Shown: positions 9,720 through 9,866 of the stretch, piece by piece | How the letters are laid out: each line of letters begins with the position of its first letter | How positions within the stretch are numbered: the first letter of the stretch is position 1 | From: Methanoregula sp. | GTDB lineage: Archaea > Halobacteriota > Methanomicrobia > Methanomicrobiales > Methanospirillaceae | Length of the DNA stretch: 9,866 bases | Reading direction: 5' to 3' | Assembly (NCBI GenBank): GCA_022710665.1 | Contig: JAKLGN010000038.1 | Location: forward strand, 1-9,866 | Made by a program: the position numbers and the translations under genes | Notes under the pieces: model-generated | Databases searched by the model: none | What the model saw: only the letters and a program-made list of their open reading frames with translations | What the model was told of the DNA's origin: nothing

Positions 9720-9800
9720 TTTTTTCCCGTTCGGGTACTGCAGAGGCATCCTTACCCGTCTCCCAAAAGGAGTGGGGCTGGCGCAAGGGAGTCGATCATA

Positions 9801-9809
9801 TTTTTTTTT
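9801..9809 (+). terminator. T9 tract near the right edge
   Basis: Nine T on the plus strand, preceded by small inverted repeats (CCCG-TT-CGGG at 9726-9735 and CTCC-CAAAA-GGAG at 9760-9772). It could be the distal stop of a plus-strand transcript of about 400 bases. Apart from these signals and the doubtful ORF, I see no gene in 9214-9866. Confidence 0.35.
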
Positions 9810-9866
9810 GGGCAAACTTTCAGTTTAGCACCCAAGAATCTCTCACAATCCTCCGTCCCCCTTTTT

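Noticed and set aside
9514..9786. 90-residue minus-strand ORF in the gyrB upstream region
   Set aside because: No ribosome site or promoter seen, odd composition, and overlaps two open plus-strand frames; treated as chance.
9726..9800. tRNA-like segment with GTTCGGG
   Set aside because: No acceptor stem, anticodon arm or D arm can be drawn around it.
9575..9866. Plus-strand frame open from ATG 9575 to the window edge, cysteine-rich start
   Set aside because: Poor ribosome site, no recognisable motif, and competes with the better-signalled frame at 9432; its end is not visible. Kept only as an alternative in the findings.

Overview
The window looks like chromosome of a methanogenic archaeon of the order Methanomicrobiales, probably close to Methanoregula. 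This is inferred from four things: archaeal promoter elements (purine-rich BRE plus TATA box) combined with strong Shine-Dalgarno (SD) sequences; the archaeal set of conserved-but-uncharacterised families (DUF92, a DUF7847-like membrane protein, a stand-alone pyruvate-kinase C-terminal domain protein, an archaeal-type OBG GTPase); a bacterial-type gyrBA operon, which this order carries; and poly-T transcription stops. No species can be fixed from the sequence alone. There are no tRNA or rRNA genes, CRISPR arrays, insertion sequences or integrases.

Layout. Bases 4-900 (+) encode a DUF92 membrane protein, a possible prenyl-phosphate kinase. Bases 901-1241 are a convergent gap holding an unusually GC-rich, hairpin-rich element between poly-A tracts. 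Bases 1242-2084 and 2087-2677 (both -) form a two-gene operon: a stand-alone pyruvate-kinase C-terminal-like domain protein, then a six-helix membrane protein. A 95-base divergent promoter region separates it from an OBG/YchF-type GTPase at 2773-3942 (+). A short unknown gene follows at 4141-4461 (+) under its own promoter. A second convergent gap, 4462-4646, carries a relative of the element in the first gap. Bases 9213-4647 (-) are gyrB-gyrA, overlapping by 11 bases, both starting at TTG behind strong SD sites. Bases 9214-9866 are the gyrB upstream region. They hold the gyrB promoter, an inverted repeat beside it, and signals for a possible short transcript on the opposite strand.

How it fits together. 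The main functional unit is DNA gyrase (A2B2), which introduces negative supercoils; both subunits look intact, with ATPase, Toprim and catalytic tyrosine motifs present. The GTPase is a ribosome-associated housekeeping factor. The other genes are conserved but poorly understood.

The most unusual signal is non-coding. An 11-base and a 10-base word recur in the same order and orientation in both convergent gaps, each about 80 bases beyond the stop codon of a minus-strand gene. In one copy the words touch; in the other they are split by a small perfect hairpin. This suggests an uncharacterised interspersed repeat or 3' RNA element. No complete novel defence or metabolic system is visible.
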